From contig JANATG010000001.1 in NCBI GenBank assembly GCA_029449235.1, positions 2,294,001 through 2,358,000 of the forward strand: a DNA stretch of 64,000 bases. Direction: 5' to 3'. Below, piece by piece: positions 1 to 13,358 of this stretch. The translations under genes and the position numbers were made by a program. This stretch comes from Linnemannia schmuckeri. Taxonomy: Eukaryota; Mortierellomycota; Mortierellomycetes; Mortierellales; Mortierellaceae. The notes beneath the pieces were generated by a model. The model was not told the DNA's origin and did no database searches. It was given only the letters and a program-made list of their open reading frames with translations. Each line of letters opens with the position of its first letter. Within the stretch, counting starts at the first letter, position 1.

Positions 1-449
1 TTTGAAAGGGATGGTCACACCAAGGACGAGTTTGATGATTAAGATCATGGCTGTCCGAGTGCTTTGCGCCTAGCCCGAGACATAAGGAAGCACTCTTTCA
101 TTTTTTTTCTTTTTTCTCATCAGGAGACGATTTGTGTGTAGGACAAATTTGCCACCAAAATAAATACTTTTTTGTGATCCATACTCCTTGCCTTTGCTCC
201 TCAATGGTCCTGATAACGACGATACTCAGCGGTCGTAATGACAGCCTTTACGAGTTGTCTTATAAAAAACAAACCACTCTGAGAAAAGAACGACACAGGA
301 GCAATGTTCATGTTTTTTATGTTCAATCATTTTATTATGAAAAGAAAATCCTCAAAGGGCAATAGCATTTGTTATTCAGTCCCATGCGGCATGCGGATTG
401 AAAATAGACGCCCAATTGTAGCGCACTAAATCAATCATCATTTTTTGGA

Positions 450-1334
450 ATTGGGGCGAATGGCGGCTTTATCGATCGCACAACCATCTCGGCCTTCCTC
501 AAGCACGCGTCGACGTTAAAGTGCCTATTTGTCCAAGGCGCTGGCGGCGAGGAAGAGGTATATCGGTCGATTCTCTGCTCGTGTTAAGAGTTCCAGACAC
601 CCAAGACCATGACGAATTACCACAGAGATTTCGGCCCAATGATGAGATTGGACTCAAGGCCTAACAACATTCAAGACCTAACAACATCAAGGCCTCTTGG
701 GTCTGCAGCCAGCTCGAGGACTTTGAGTGCAAGTCCATCAAGGTCCCCCGCCCAGATCTCATAATTCTCCCCATGTTCTACCCCACAACTCTTGTCCCTC
801 TGCATCCTGGTGCCGAAGCTCCTCCTCCTCTTCCTCTTCACCTTGCAGCCCTCGATCAGAAATCAATTGCACAGCAAGAGAGTCATGCTTTCAGTGTCGA
901 AATCTGAGACAACGGGTCAACTGACTCATCATCGAGTTCTTCGTCTGGGCAATTCTAGTCGCGATAGGAACAAACCTCATCACAGGAGGTTAGAGATGGA
1001 GGATATTCGAAGCAGATGGTGGTGGATCGATGTGATCAGACAACGTGCTTGGAGCTGTCTCTTGCGAGTGGACTGGACAAGTTGGCGAGACTGAAGGAGC
1101 TTGAGATGTTGGATATCACCCATCTAGCCCATCGGATCGGAATGGATAAAGTCCGGTGGATGGTCGACAACTGGTCAAAGTTGAGGTCTATTCCTGATTT
1201 GAGCACACGGATCAAATTCGCGAGGCTGCACTCCGAAGTGGTGATGTCAGCGAAGACCATCCTGAGGCGGAAGAGAGAGTGTCTGGACACGTTCGATAGG
1301 TTAAAGTGCAGGTCTTGGCACACCAATAAGAATG
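450..1334 (+). pseudogene. F-box/LRR family protein, decayed C-terminal part
   Basis: The best-preserved segment, about 1043-1330, reads LELSLASGLDKLARLKELEM followed by a HRIGMDKVRWMVDNW block. This matches the C-terminal leucine-rich part of the F-box-type pseudogene at 22.6-24.7 kb (HRIGLAEVQWMVGHW). Upstream the same family style continues in pieces: TISAFLKHASTLKCLF near 470-520 and WVCSQLEDFECKSIKVPRPD near 700-760, in different frames and separated by stops. No F-box or start codon is visible in the window, so the 5' half is lost or lies beyond a rearrangement. The product, if it were intact, would be a substrate adaptor of SCF ubiquitin ligases; that is family knowledge. I am fairly sure of the relationship and sure that it is broken. 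Confidence 0.6.
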
Positions 1335-3179
1335 TCCGTTTGTTTTCTTCCCTTTTTTTTGTATATTTCAAGTCTGTCCTCGCCTTTTTCTTCCTTTTCA
1401 GTTTCCTTTCCCCTTCTTATTCTTTGCTTTCCTGGTTTGATCTAATATGCTAAAAACTTAAAAATGTTTTCTTGCTACACTCCTAATATGTCTTCCTGAA
1501 ATTTTTTTCCTGTTGTCCTTACTTGTAGGTGCTGTTTACTGCATGCTAAGAGAGCGGTGGATGGTGTTTGCGAGTTGAAAGAAACACGCGAAAGAGGAGA
1601 AAGCAAAAACAAAATCCCCGACACGCTCTTTGTGCTTGTGCACGTGATTGAATCCAAAATTGTATAAAAAGCGATCTCTCGTCATTTTTGCCCTGGTTTT
1701 CTTTTCTTCGTTCCTCTTCCGCCCTCCTCTCAGCACCCATCCTTACTTTTTGGATCTAGCACATCGGTTCAATGAATCCTAGTAACTAAAACTTTCCTTC
1801 ACTTCAAGCAACAGAAAAGGAAGATGGGCGCTTTTACGTGTTATTATTTCTCTCCCCACAGTCTTTTCGTTTCGTTTTGTCTCCTTCCGTTGTTTTCCTT
1901 ATAGGGAGGCGCGTTTGCACTTGCATTATTTGTTTTCATTTCTTTCCTTATTTACACATTCCTCGTTTCCCGCGCTCTCCCGTCTCATTCGTGCTTGAGT
2001 GATCGCCTATCATGATTACGTTATTTCTCACTTATTAAAAACCAGAATCACTACAGGTTGGTGGCGCACACTCCTTACTAATTAGTTATCCTTTTGTCGT
2101 CATAGCATCACTTTAGTCAAGAACGAATGTTTAGAAGAATCAAGATCTCCCTTCCCCCATACCCAATCAAGGCCCGCTCGTCCTCCTTGACGTGAGCGAT
2201 CCTTTTTTATTCGATCTATTTGTACCCCCCCCCCCCCCCCAAATCTCGCGACGTCTGCATGCCCCGAGAAGCGAGGTGGAGCGGGAGGAGGCATTCCTAT
2301 CACCTTTCTTTGCCTGCCATGTCAAGGGTATGGGTAGGTCGGCATGGCGGTCACCTGGGGCCGTCTGACCTCCCAGCACCACCCACATGCTGGGCGAGGA
2401 GGGCGTATGGGAGTGCTAACCCCTCTTCTCTTCTGATTCTCTAGGTATGTAGTCGCTGGATAATATGGGATTGAGGATTTACAGGAACAAGGATTTATGG
2501 GATCAACAGATGATTGCGTGACCACTCATAATGATGGTACACAAACAGGATACTGTGAATTGGGGCTGTGGGCAAACTTGTGCCTATGATGCTATGCTGG
2601 GGCATTCCGTTCCATTGTGGTCTTACTTTCTTACAATTATGGCAAACTAAAGCATTATGGATTGAGGACTCATTTACAACCATAGCATACTGAGGCATTG
2701 GGAATCCTGAGGGCATTTGTCGCGTTTTTTTTTTTGTTTTTTTATGTCTGACTGGACTTTGAACATAAGCAAAAAAAAAAAAAATGCACCGGGTGCCAAT
2801 CGCTAGTCTCCTTCTTTGATGCCGACGCTTAAGCAGCTGTGGCGCATTTCTGGACATTGGGGCGAAGACTAGACTACTATAGATCAAAATGACTTCGATC
2901 AATCTCGTCACGTTCCTGAAAAGAGCCCCATTTTTCTACGCCACCAAAAAAGTCTGCGTCGATAAGTTATCTTGATCATTTCCTGTAACTTTGTGATCTT
3001 TCCATAAATGCGTCGCAGGATACTAATAAAAATGTTTATTTGCCAAGATATGTACTTTTTGTAAATGATAACTGTGGAGGTCTGCTGCAAAAGGAGTGCG
3101 AGGGCGGTTAGCCCTCCTTCCCTCATTTTTTTTTGGATGATTTATATATGTAAAAGTAGGCGAGGGGTAAGCGTTTTGT
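1335..3179. other. Intergenic region, no gene seen
   Basis: Only short overlapping ORFs with biased composition occur here. There is an 18-base run of C near 2223-2240 and several T and A runs. The last part is the 3' flank of the minus-strand EF-hand gene that ends at 3180. Confidence 0.6.
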
Positions 3180-5132
3180 TTAAGCCTCGATGCGGATCTT
3201 GCCCTCGTCGATGAAGGACTGGATGGCAAATTTCCAGACGGTGCCCATGGTCTCGTAAAACTCTTGGAACTCGATCTTGCCCGACTGGTCCTTATCGTGG
3301 TTCTATTATGAATAGAAAAGGATGGAGAAGCATAGAGTAATCAACGTTAGCAAGTTTTGCTTTTTTTTTTTTTTTTTTTTTTTTTGGCAGGAGAGCACAA
3401 TCTATGGGCGGCAGGGTCCAGTTCATGTGTTTGACCATGCAGAGGAGGAACAACGGGCAAACAGAGTTCAGAAACAAAATAAAGGTGTCAACTACCTTCA
3501 AGTATCCGGCAGCCTCGCTGTGAGGAAGACCCCAAGAGGTCAACAGAGTCTCCAACTCGACCAAATCCAAGGATCCAGAACCATCTGCATCCAAAGTATC
3601 AAACACCAACTTGGCCTGTCCGCGAGGGGTGCTTGGCATCCTGGGGACAGAAACTGAAGAGGAATGGATCCAACTCTTGGTGAACCATGCACAGAAATCA
3701 TCTGCAGTGACCACCTTTCTGTTCTTAAACAATCCCTCCAACATCAACTTGTCCTCCATCTCGAAGGTCGAAATCCCACAGGCGATCAGGAAATCTTTGA
3801 ATTCGCCTACTGACAGCTCGTTGTCGCGGTTGACATCGATGGCTCTGAAGACGGCATGGGCCTTCTCGCGGGGGGAGGTGTTGCGCGCGTTGGCGGTCAT
3901 GACGGTGGCGCAGATACGAGAGTAACGGTCCTTGGGTTCCTGAACAGAAAGGGATTCGACAGCATTCGAGACCTCAGCAGCAGTGATAAGAGCTTCAAGG
4001 ACAACCTTCTTCTCGGGGTTGGAGGCCAGCTCTCGAGGATGCTCAGTCGTCCAAGCCTTCCAGAATTCAGCCGTGCCCGTCGAGCGAAGGATAATGTCAC
4101 AAAAGATGACGAACGAGATCAAGCCAATGTTTCCACGAAGACCCAACACCGAGGGGACGAGCAAAGTACCACTGGTCAACATGGCCGCCGAGAAACGATG
4201 TCCCTCAAACAACTTGAACCGGTAGTACAGTGCGAAAAAGACACGAGACCAGGCGTAAATGTGGACGGTGAGGTAGGTCGAGAGAAGGTAGTAGAAGGAA
4301 GTAGGGTTGAGGACTAGGTTGATTGCAAAGTATCCATGAAGAGCTGTGACGAGGGCGAGGGAGGGGACCAAGAAGGCCTTGATGCCGAGGACGGTGGGGA
4401 TCTGGTAGAAAGTTGAGGGGACGTGGGCGATGGCTCCGAATGCTGCAGCTGCGTAGGCGTACTTTGTTGGGTTCTCGGCGTAGAATGCACACACACATGC
4501 GATAACTGTTGGTATAAAGGGGAGTGGGAAAAGGAAGGAGGGAAGCTTGGTTAGCGCACTGGATTGCCTATATTGTATTCCCACTTTGCTGTTTATCTTG
4601 TTTATATTCTCATTATTTTTGTGGTGTTGTTTATGCAAGGGAAACTGATTGTTTCTTTCCTTTCCTTTGTTTGTCCAACGGTACGGCGCGATAAACAAAA
4701 AATACACTAATGTTGTGTTTGTGCTCAAAAGTAAGGAAGAAAAGAAGGCCCTTGCCCGTCTCCTGACTGCCCGAATCCTTGATTGCCTGCTTTGTTACTT
4801 ACTCTCAAGGCATCCAGAGATGATGTGAAGTTGGAGAACTCGTCTTCTTGCCGTCTTGACATAGAACTACAGCATTCACGAAAGAAAGAGCATGCCAAAT
4901 AATTTGTTAGCGTCCGGTTTCATGAGCAAGAGTGCTACACTTATTTGCGAAAATGTTAACGTTTGCGTACCTTGGGGTGGAAGGGGGTGGTGAAGTGATA
5001 TGTCAGGACGCCGATGTCGAAGAGAAGGGAGAGGTATCCGACATACATTCGGAAGGTTGTCTCGGGTGATTCCCAGTCGACATGTTTGCTATGAGGGAGG
5101 AGATCGAACGTCGTCGTCGTATTCGTCGCCAT
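3180..5132 (-). CDS. Multi-pass membrane protein with three EF-hands (paralogue 1)
   Basis: Four exons by eye: 4971-5132, 4803-4866, 3496-4505 and 3180-3302, giving 452 residues. All junctions are GT...AG and the phases close. The N-terminal half is hydrophobic, with about six to seven membrane segments (for example MYVGYLSLLFDIGVL in exon 1 and IIACVCAFYAE at the start of exon 3). The C-terminal half carries canonical EF-hand loops: DVNRDNELSVGE, DADGSGSLDLVE and DKDQSGKIEFQE. The last loop is encoded almost wholly by the small fourth exon. The likely role is a calcium-responsive membrane protein; the transported substrate or partner cannot be told from sequence. The neighbour at 8.2-10 kb is a clear duplicate with the same exon architecture. 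The start is the first ATG in frame with the MYVGY segment and is preceded by no competing conserved sequence. The family identity beyond EF-hand/TM is unknown to me. Confidence 0.85.
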
Positions 5133-8100
5133 TTAGAATATTCTTGAGAGAGTCGGCGAAGGGGAGAGAGAGGAGTGAGAATGGGTTGGGAGGAGTAGAA
5201 GGAATGGGAAGATGGGAGGGAAGGGTAAGAGAAGGAGGAGGAAGTGACAATGCGGTGTCCTTTTAAGCGGATCAAAAGTTAAGAAAGAAACAAGAAAAGG
5301 GACAAAGTATACAGTGAATGAACGAGAGGGCGATTGACGGTTGGGAGATGTGATCTGAACGCGAACAAAGTCAATGGTCGTTTTTACGCATGTCAGCAAT
5401 GGGTAATAGCAAAATGAAATAAGAAAATAAAATAAAGAACACCGAGGCATAGAATGTACTGTGAAGTAGTAAAGAGAGTAAAAAGAAGTGGTTGATGTGG
5501 AGGGTACCTTTGGTTCTTTCTTTCCTTGTCCTTCTTTCTGCCTGTCTTTGATCGCATGTCCCTTTCCACCCCTCATAATCCGAAAAAGATGGTGTTCGAT
5601 GCTTTATGTGGCTGTCATACCCCCCTTCCCTGCATGCATATCGAAAAAGGGAAAAGAAGATTTCAATTACCGAATGAATACTCAACCTTACTCTCATTGA
5701 ATCATTGAATACCCCTCTCCATGCAAAATACCGAAGTGAGCAGGGGGATATGCTAATCCCCAACTGCTTGTTATTTTCCATTCCCTATTCGTTTCTGTGC
5801 TCTTTACTTTGCTTTGCTTGCCCAATGCCGTCTGTCGGACTCTTTTTTTTCTCTTATTGATGGACAAAAGGAGGGTGGAAGACAGGGAGAGGAAGATGTT
5901 TATGTGTACCGTAGTGCACGAACTAACAAAGTTGATTTTATCCACAAACCCATCTTGCATATTTTTTTATTCTTTTTCTTCTTCAATGCGAGCAATCTAG
6001 CAAAGCAAGCAAAGCTGCTGTCCATCTGCCTTATTCGTGCCCTTACTTCTCAAGTTCGGCTAACTCGGTTTTTTTGCGTGGTGCTGTACTGTGTTGCATT
6101 CATCATCCTCACATTATGTCACTTGAACACGCCGGTATTTTGTTGGTTGTTGTTAATGTTGTTTGATGTTCCAAAATGTGATTTGCTATCAATCAAAATT
6201 GCCATGCTGTCCTATCTTCCTTGCTCCTCCTAACTCACTCCTCGGGTGTTTATTTCTCATTTGTTAGAGGATAGGAGGCATAAAAAAAGGTTTTCCTTTT
6301 CCTTCTCAATTATTGGCAGTGCGTATACGAACAAAGACAATCAGTGAAGGATTGTGTGCGGATTTTCTTTCTGTTCTCTCGTGATAGGTCGCCCCTTTTT
6401 CTTCTTTAACTGACCACTAGCCATTTAAGGACCACTCCTGAGAGACTTGTTTTTCGGGACGAGTTAAAAGAAAGTCGTAGAGAAATCATTCCTTCTCATG
6501 GCTCGACATTCGTCTTTCCATAATATTCCGAGAAGAGCATGGAAAAGGGAGAAATGAATAGGTCATAAGTAAATGGGAGTGTGGGGTTACTGCCGTTTGA
6601 TATTATTTCTCACGAGCCTTTCAGACCCTGCCGCGAGTGTGGTAGTGATTGTGAAGGAAGTGGCATTTACAAAGCGATCGGTAATGGTCTGGACCGCTTG
6701 TCTTTCTATTACTCTCACGCTTTTTTTTTGTCCTTTACCACATGCAACACAAGAAAAACAAAAGTTGCGATTGTTCGCGAACATAAGGCAAGGAAAAGGG
6801 AAAGAGGAACAACGCCAAAGGTGTGAGCCAAGAGGTAAAGGAAAGTAAGCAGACTCCCCTGCTTACTTTCAGTAGATGGAAGGACTGAATAAACGCGGCG
6901 CTTCGTGATGGATATCCTTTCAAATCTCACCGAACTCTTTTCCTTTTTTTTTTTTTTTTTTTTTTATTTCCTTCTTTCTTTCTGAGTTTGCTGGATATAT
7001 GTAAGAGATGCCTGCAGACAAAGATGAAAAAGCCGAAACTGTAAAAAAAAAAAGAGTATCGCAAAAACAAAAACAAAAACAAAAACAAAAACAAAAGCAA
7101 AACAAAACAGGAGAGCACGGTCCTGGGAGCCAAAAAGGGAAAAACGAAGCTATGTAAGAGGGTCCCTTGTCCTCTTTTCGCTTAGTAGAGGAATGAAGAT
7201 GGTAGGTCGTCGGGGGATAAAAAATGCACCATAATCGTGTCAAACTAATCTTCTCTCGTTCCTTCTCTCTCTCTCGCTTCGATAACAAAACCAAAGCAGC
7301 GAAACGCACTAGTCTCTCCCTCTCCAGCACAATAACATCAGCAAACGGCGGTGACCTAAAAAAAAGTTGCGATATGACAAAGCGAGTGAGCGGGAGCAAA
7401 GGGTGCGAATGAGAGGAAAGGGGAATGGTGAATGGATGACAAGTAATTCCTCTTAGCCTCAAACTTTGTTTGTCACCCACCCTCGATTATTTTGTTTGTG
7501 AAGGGCGGCCTATGATGGAAAAAAAATAGACGATTCCTAACCTAAGCAATTGAACCCACCTTGTCTTTCCTCGCTTCGCTCTCTTAGATTCTCTCACCCT
7601 TTTTGTTCAAGATTACCACAACACAGATGCGCCCCCGCACAAAAAACAAACGGAAGAAAAAGATGTCATAGTACCGATCGCAATAAACAGATGTTGAGCA
7701 ATAACCACCAGTAGACAAGGGGAACAGTTGCAAAGAGTAAGTGTGTGTGAGAGAGAGACTCAAACGGGTTTGCCGTTTGTTATCCCCGTTGTGTTGTTGT
7801 TGATGCAAGTACGACAGTATGTGGTTGCGATTTAGAAGAAAGGGTGTATGCTAGCAGAGGAAGGAAGGAGGGACTAGGAAGAGCTTGTGCAATGAAGACC
7901 TGATTGTGCATCTTTTCGAACAGAGCATTATTTTGCTTATGTGTTTAACAAGAGGGTTTAATGCTGTGTTAACACTCAAAACACGCGATCCTTGCGTTGC
8001 CACCAAAAGTATATGCTCCACACACATGCGCCTGATTTTAGCAGATACGCTTACGCGATGAGCTGTATGTATAGTGGTTGTTGCTTTATTTACACCTCTT

Positions 8101-8232
8101 TCTGCTTTTCTACTCGCGTGGATGGGAAGGAGATGTACAGAAAAACGATCATGTGTGAAGGTCTTATGTGAGTATGCAATGAAGAATGAGAGATGAACTC
8201 AGCCAGTTTGTGCTATCTTTTCACTATATCTA
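5133..8232. other. Intergenic region between the two EF-hand genes
   Basis: About 3.1 kb with no convincing coding sequence. It holds the promoter of paralogue 1 (purine/pyrimidine-rich leader at 5133-5280) and the 3' flank of paralogue 2. It also has T runs near 6940-6965 and an A/C-rich hexamer microsatellite. The ORFs here are low-complexity Phe/Ser/Lys translations of these tracts. Confidence 0.6.
7062..7109. repeat. ACAAAA-type microsatellite
   Basis: Five to six copies of a C-A5 hexamer, degenerating to CAAAAG and CAAAA at the right end. It lies between genes and is surrounded by further A and T runs. Confidence 0.9.
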
Positions 8233-9986
8233 CTATTCTTCGGTGCGGATCTTGCCCTCGTCAATGAAGGACTGGATGGCAAACTTCCACACCGTGCCCA
8301 TTGAGTTGTAGAACTCTTGGAACTGGATCGTTCCCGATTGGTCCTTATCATGCAACTATTGGCATTAGACAGAAAAAGATATTGTAATCGCTATTAGTAT
8401 AACCAACACTCATATCGACGCGTGCGGCATGCTCCTCGTCTCTCCGTTCTACACTCAATGTTTTGCTTTACCTTCAGATATCCAGCAGCCTCACGGCGAG
8501 GCAATCCCCAAGAAGCCAACAAAGTCTCCACCTCGGTCAGATCCAATTTTCCCGACCCATCGGCATCCAACGCATCAAACACCAGTTTTGCCTGCCCTCT
8601 GGGAGTACTCGGTAACCGCGGCACAGTAATCGACGATGAATGAATCCAACTCTTGGTAAACCATGTACAGAAATCATCAGCCGTCACTATTTTCCGATCC
8701 TGGAACAAACCCTCCAACAGCATTTTTCCCTTACTGTCATAAGGCGACATCCCACAGGCAACCAGAAAATTTTTAAACTCTTCGATATTGAGTCCGTTGT
8801 CCCTGTTAACGTCGATAGCACGGAAGACGGCGTGGGCCTTTTCGCGCGGGGAGGTGTTGCGAGCGTTGGCGCTCATCACGGTTGCACAGACTCGGGAGTA
8901 GCGGTCCTTGGGTTCATCGGCGGAGAGAGATTCGACGGTGTTAGTAACTTCTGCAGCAGTGACGAGGGCTTCAAGAACCACTTTTTTTTCAGGGTCGGCG
9001 GCCAGTTCCCTAGGGTGTTCTGTTGTCCAGGCAGTCCAGAAATCGGGGGTCGTATAAGATCGGATGAGCCCGTCGCAAGTCAGCACAAATGCGACTAAAA
9101 TGATATTACCCTGAAGACCTAGGACTGAGGGGACCAAGAGTGTGCCGCTTGTCAACATGGCTGCCGAGAAACGATGTCCCTCAAACAATTTGAATCGGTA
9201 ATACAGCGCAAAGAACACACGGGACCAGGCATAGATATGAACGGTGAGGTAGGTTGAAAGGAGGTAGTAGAAGGAGGTCGGGTTGAGGACCAGGTTGATT
9301 GCAAAGTATCCATGAAGAGCTGTGACAAGACCGAGGGAAGGAACTAGGAAGGCCTTGATGCCGAGGACGGTGGGGATCTGGTAGAAAGTTGAGGGGACGT
9401 GGGCGATGGCTCCGAATGCTGCGGCCGCGTAGGCATACTTTGTTGGGTCCTCAGCATAAAACGCGCACACACACGCCACGACTATTGCGAGAAAAGACAA
9501 ATAGATGAGGGTAAACATCGAGAAGGAAACAAAACCAAACGCTCTCCATGCTGTCAAAGTACTGTGCAAAGCACTTCCATTTAACCAAGAGAGGGACCGA
9601 AAGAAAGTTAAAGAGTACGTACTTTCGAGACATCCACTTAAAATGTGGGTTCGGAGGGCTCTCCGGCGAGCGGTTTTAACATAGAACTAATTTTGTCAAC
9701 CAATTAAGCGAGATCAGTAACAAACAAGTTTGTTGATCAGTCTCACTAACAAAACATGTTTTCTGCTGTGCACAGGGAAACAAACAAACAAGGAAACAGT
9801 ATCCGTAACCACTAATTCACTGTATACCTTGGGATGGAAGGGTGTAGAGAAGTGGTAGGCAAGGACGCCAATATCAAAAAGGAGAGAGATGTATCCGACG
9901 TACATCCGAAAGGTCACGTCGGGTTGTTCCCACTTGACATGCTTGTAATGAGGGAGAGGGTCTGTTGGTATCATTGTTCTATTCAT
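8233..9986 (-). CDS. Multi-pass membrane protein with three EF-hands (paralogue 2)
   Basis: Four exons mirror paralogue 1: 9828-9986, 9623-9686, 8472-9481 and 8233-8355, giving 451 residues. Exons 2, 3 and 4 have exactly the same lengths as in paralogue 1 (64, 1010 and 123 nt). The membrane half is nearly the same in both proteins. EF loops are DVNRDNGLNIEE, DADGSGKLDLTE and DKDQSGTIQFQE. The loops differ slightly between copies (GLNIEE against ELSVGE), so calcium affinity may have diverged; that is inference. The divergent stretches are the region after VPSVLGLQGNI, the central linker and the extreme termini. The start is taken as the ATG giving MNRTMIPTDPLP. An upstream in-frame ATG exists at 10100 but its extension is low complexity and absent from paralogue 1. 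Confidence 0.85.
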
Positions 9987-12900
9987 CTTGGAAGTAAAAA
10001 GCGCAAAAAGGAAGTTGAGTGCTTGCTTGTTGATAGGAAAAGAAAAAAAAAATGGAAAGTGGGGAAAGAGAAAGAACGACATCTTTTTAACGGATGACAA
10101 AAGAAAAAAAAAATAGTCTCACTGCGAAGGGGGAGGGGTTCGTCAAGAGATAGGAGCATGAATACAAGAGAGGACTAGTCAAGGGAGCCATTCCATATTG
10201 AAGGTGATTTGTCAATGAGAAGAGAGATGAGGAACTGATGATGCTGCCCACCAAGCAGAAAAAGGGAAAACGTCAGGAAGTAGAAAGGGCATTGGTGGAT
10301 GAGAGTACTAACGACCCTTTGGGTCATGGAAATGAAGACAAGGAGGTTCGGTCTGAATGCAATGCTGGTGGTCAACTAACCCCTCAAGGAAAAAAGAAAA
10401 TACATCTCCCACCCCTGCTAAAGAATGGCTCAGACTAAATTTTTTTATATCCTTGTCCATTTTATCTGTGTAGAGAGTGAAATACGCGTGCTCGCGCCCT
10501 GAGGGAGAATGGTGTTATCATCTTGCCTACTGCTTTTTTTTTTGTTCACAGTGCTTTTCCCACTATACTGCAATGCTACTACTTTATCATCGTGTCTTTT
10601 CCTTCACCTCCTTCCACTAGGGTTGGGATCTTCTTAGTGCATCCTTTTCCTTCTTTTGACCCTTGATACTTTTTCTTTTTCTTTCCTTCTAAGCAGTATC
10701 TTAGTCTAGTTTTCATATAGCCTCCTCGCAGCATCGCGTTGTTTCATATGCATACCCTCAAGCACAACACCTACTACAGCCAAAAGCGAGTCTTTTCTAA
10801 ACGGCAGCAAGGCATAAAGGCTCGGTCTTTCATGCGAAGAAAAAAAACACTAAAATGGGTCAATGTATGACTTGGATATGAACGCGAAAGAGATGAAGAT
10901 TGGAGGCCAGTAACACATCATACACACACACTCACACTTACATGCACCATCACTAGGAAACAAAAGAAGAAAGATTGTCTGAAGATCGTGTAGTTAACGA
11001 ACACGGTTCGACACACCGGGTCCCTTTGTTTTGGACCGCAATGATATCAGTATGTAATGCAGTGTGTGTTGGGGATCATATTCTACGTCTTAGGAGACGA
11101 TAGTGGGTCGGCGGGTTGACCGATAACCTATAACAAGGTGAGCTTACCCATATCAGGGTTGAAAAAGAAAAGGTAGAGGTGAAAGAGCATGTTTACTGCT
11201 GTACTATCATCTGGCTCCTGACGCTATCGAGAACGTCAGGGTGGTGTGGTCTAGCCTGGTCTGAAGGGATGGGTATGGTGTGCATGAGAGAGAGGAGTAG
11301 TAAATGCGAGGTAGCTATGATGGCCCCTGTTTTTTCCCTTTTTTTCCTCCCTTGCATGGGTTAAGCATCGAGAGAAAACCAATGACTATGTCGATCACGC
11401 ATTAACGAGCTCCATCCTGAAAATAAACGCGTGCCTTTTCAATTTCTTTGCTTAGTATTGCAGCGCCTTGTATTTTACATTTCTCACGAATGTCCAGCCA
11501 ATAAACTCGACAAAGGAACCTGATTGGGCTGGTCAGACAACCCAAATGTCTGCAGAATAGAGGGGCGGACGGGGGTAAGGCGCTTAAAAAGTTGTGGGAC
11601 TCGCAACCTCTAGAAAGACGAGACCCAATGGCGGCATAAGGAGAGAGCCAGTCGCGCTTTGTGGGAAAAGAGAGAGATAGTTTTATGGAAAAGTTTCCAA
11701 GGCCGCAGACATCCGTACGTATTTTTTTCTGGTTGTGTGGTCTGGGCTCCTCTACTTACTTGCACACTCGTCGACAGTGGATTACCGTAGGCAGGGGCCG
11801 CTGGACACTTGCATTACAGAGATACAAAAAAGAGGACGGCGTCTTTTGGTGTGGTTGCTGGGTTCAATTGGGCCATGATCGAGGAGTAAACTTTTATTGT
11901 CGCAGTTGACATGTCAGAGCAGAGTAACAAAAATGACGGGATAAACAAGTGCACATGCATAAAGTAGGAGGAAGGATACAAAACACAAAACACAAGACAG
12001 AAAAAAGGCAAGAAAAAGAGAGCACGGCCATAAGAGCAGTTCGGTGGGTTGGTGGGTTAGGAAGGTGTGTCTGTCGGGGATTGGTAATAACCATAACAGA
12101 CTTTTTTTTTTTTTTTTTTTTTTTCCAAAAAGCCGGAGAGTAAGCGGGGGAATAAGCGAGTCCCAGCAAACAGACTATCTACAAAGAGTGCGATGGAAGA
12201 AGGGAGGACTACTGACCCATATGTAAACTTTACTTTTTTAGTTCAATTAGACCCTGCCCGTTCAGGTTTTGTTTTTCTGCGAAAACAAACAATGGTATTC
12301 ATATGTAGACAATCTCTAGCCTTTTCTCCTTCACTGCCATCCCTTATGAAAGGCAACAGCGGTAGTCATCAATTCTCCTGTGTATGCCTTGTATCGAGCG
12401 TGCACCGATAGCAAAATAACAAAAAACGACTCCTACTTTCCGTTATTGCAACAGAGTAACCTGATGACTATGGCGGCATGAGAAGGAGTAACGAAATAAA
12501 GAAGAACGTTCTTGGGTTGACCAAAAGTCGCGACATCACAGTGGGTATGATCTTATCGAATTGGAGTCCACGCATGTAGACGCTAATCCTCCTTTCTCTC
12601 ATCCTTTCTTGATCCTCGATGGTCCTTTTGCTTAGCGAAGAAAAGACGATCATGGTGGTGTTGGTGTATTCTATTGCTCCGTTTATTTTATTATTTCCAC
12701 ACGCCTTGATTTTTTTTTTTTTTTTGCGAATGTCCGAATCTTTTTGCATGCATGAATCTCCGAGGTCTGCCCCCTTCTCCGTGTGTGTGGATGTGGTGGA
12801 TGGCGCATTTAGAAAAGGGCAGCCGAAGAGTGATAGAAACGATTGAATAAAAAGAAAGAGAAGGAAAATCAACGGTAAAGTGATCTCCATCTTCCTATTT

Positions 12901-13358
12901 TTTACCCCTTTTGTTTGGGTAAAAAAGTAAAGAAGGAAAAGAAGAAAGGAAAACGGTTAGAACATTGAATAAGAGTGATAGTCAGTCGATTGATTTCAAT
13001 TCAATGCTAATCAATGGATTTCCTTCCTTTTGCCCATGGGTCCCTCCTTGTAAACATTTCTTATTTTACTTTTCCTTGTTGATTCTTAACTCTTACCTTC
13101 AGGAACTTATTCCCTTCTTTAGTTATTCTTATGTTCTCCTTTATTCTCCTCTGTTCAATTATCCTCCGTTCAATTATCCTCTCATTACACACGAGCACTC
13201 TCATTCACCTTCTTTCCCTTCTTTCTTCTCCTTCTCTCACCGTTTCTTTTCTTTTCTTTTTTTTTTTTTTCTTTTTATTTCACCTCACTTCCTCGCTTCT
13301 CTTTTTTCCTCCTCTCTTCGCTCACTTACTTACACGAACCAATAACATCCAACAAGAA
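9987..13358. other. Long intergenic region, no gene seen
   Basis: About 3.4 kb separates the EF-hand gene from the carotenoid oxygenase; both start from its edges, so it holds two divergent promoters. The last 350 bases before 13359 are a pyrimidine-rich leader typical of the well-conserved genes here. Homopolymer T runs occur near 12102-12124 and 12709-12725. I found no conserved protein in any frame. Confidence 0.6.

Noticed and set aside
1..42. Possible 3' end of a coding sequence at the window edge (ending KDEFDD, stop)
   Set aside because: Thirteen codons without context cannot be assigned; it could be the tail of an upstream gene.
5133..5781. Several minus-strand ORFs upstream of EF-hand paralogue 1
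   Set aside because: They are Ser/Phe/Pro-rich translations of the pyrimidine leader and have no counterpart upstream of paralogue 2.
6920..7480. 186-residue minus-strand ORF
   Set aside because: It reads the CAAAAA microsatellite and A/T runs as Phe/Cys and Lys repeats; no conserved domain.
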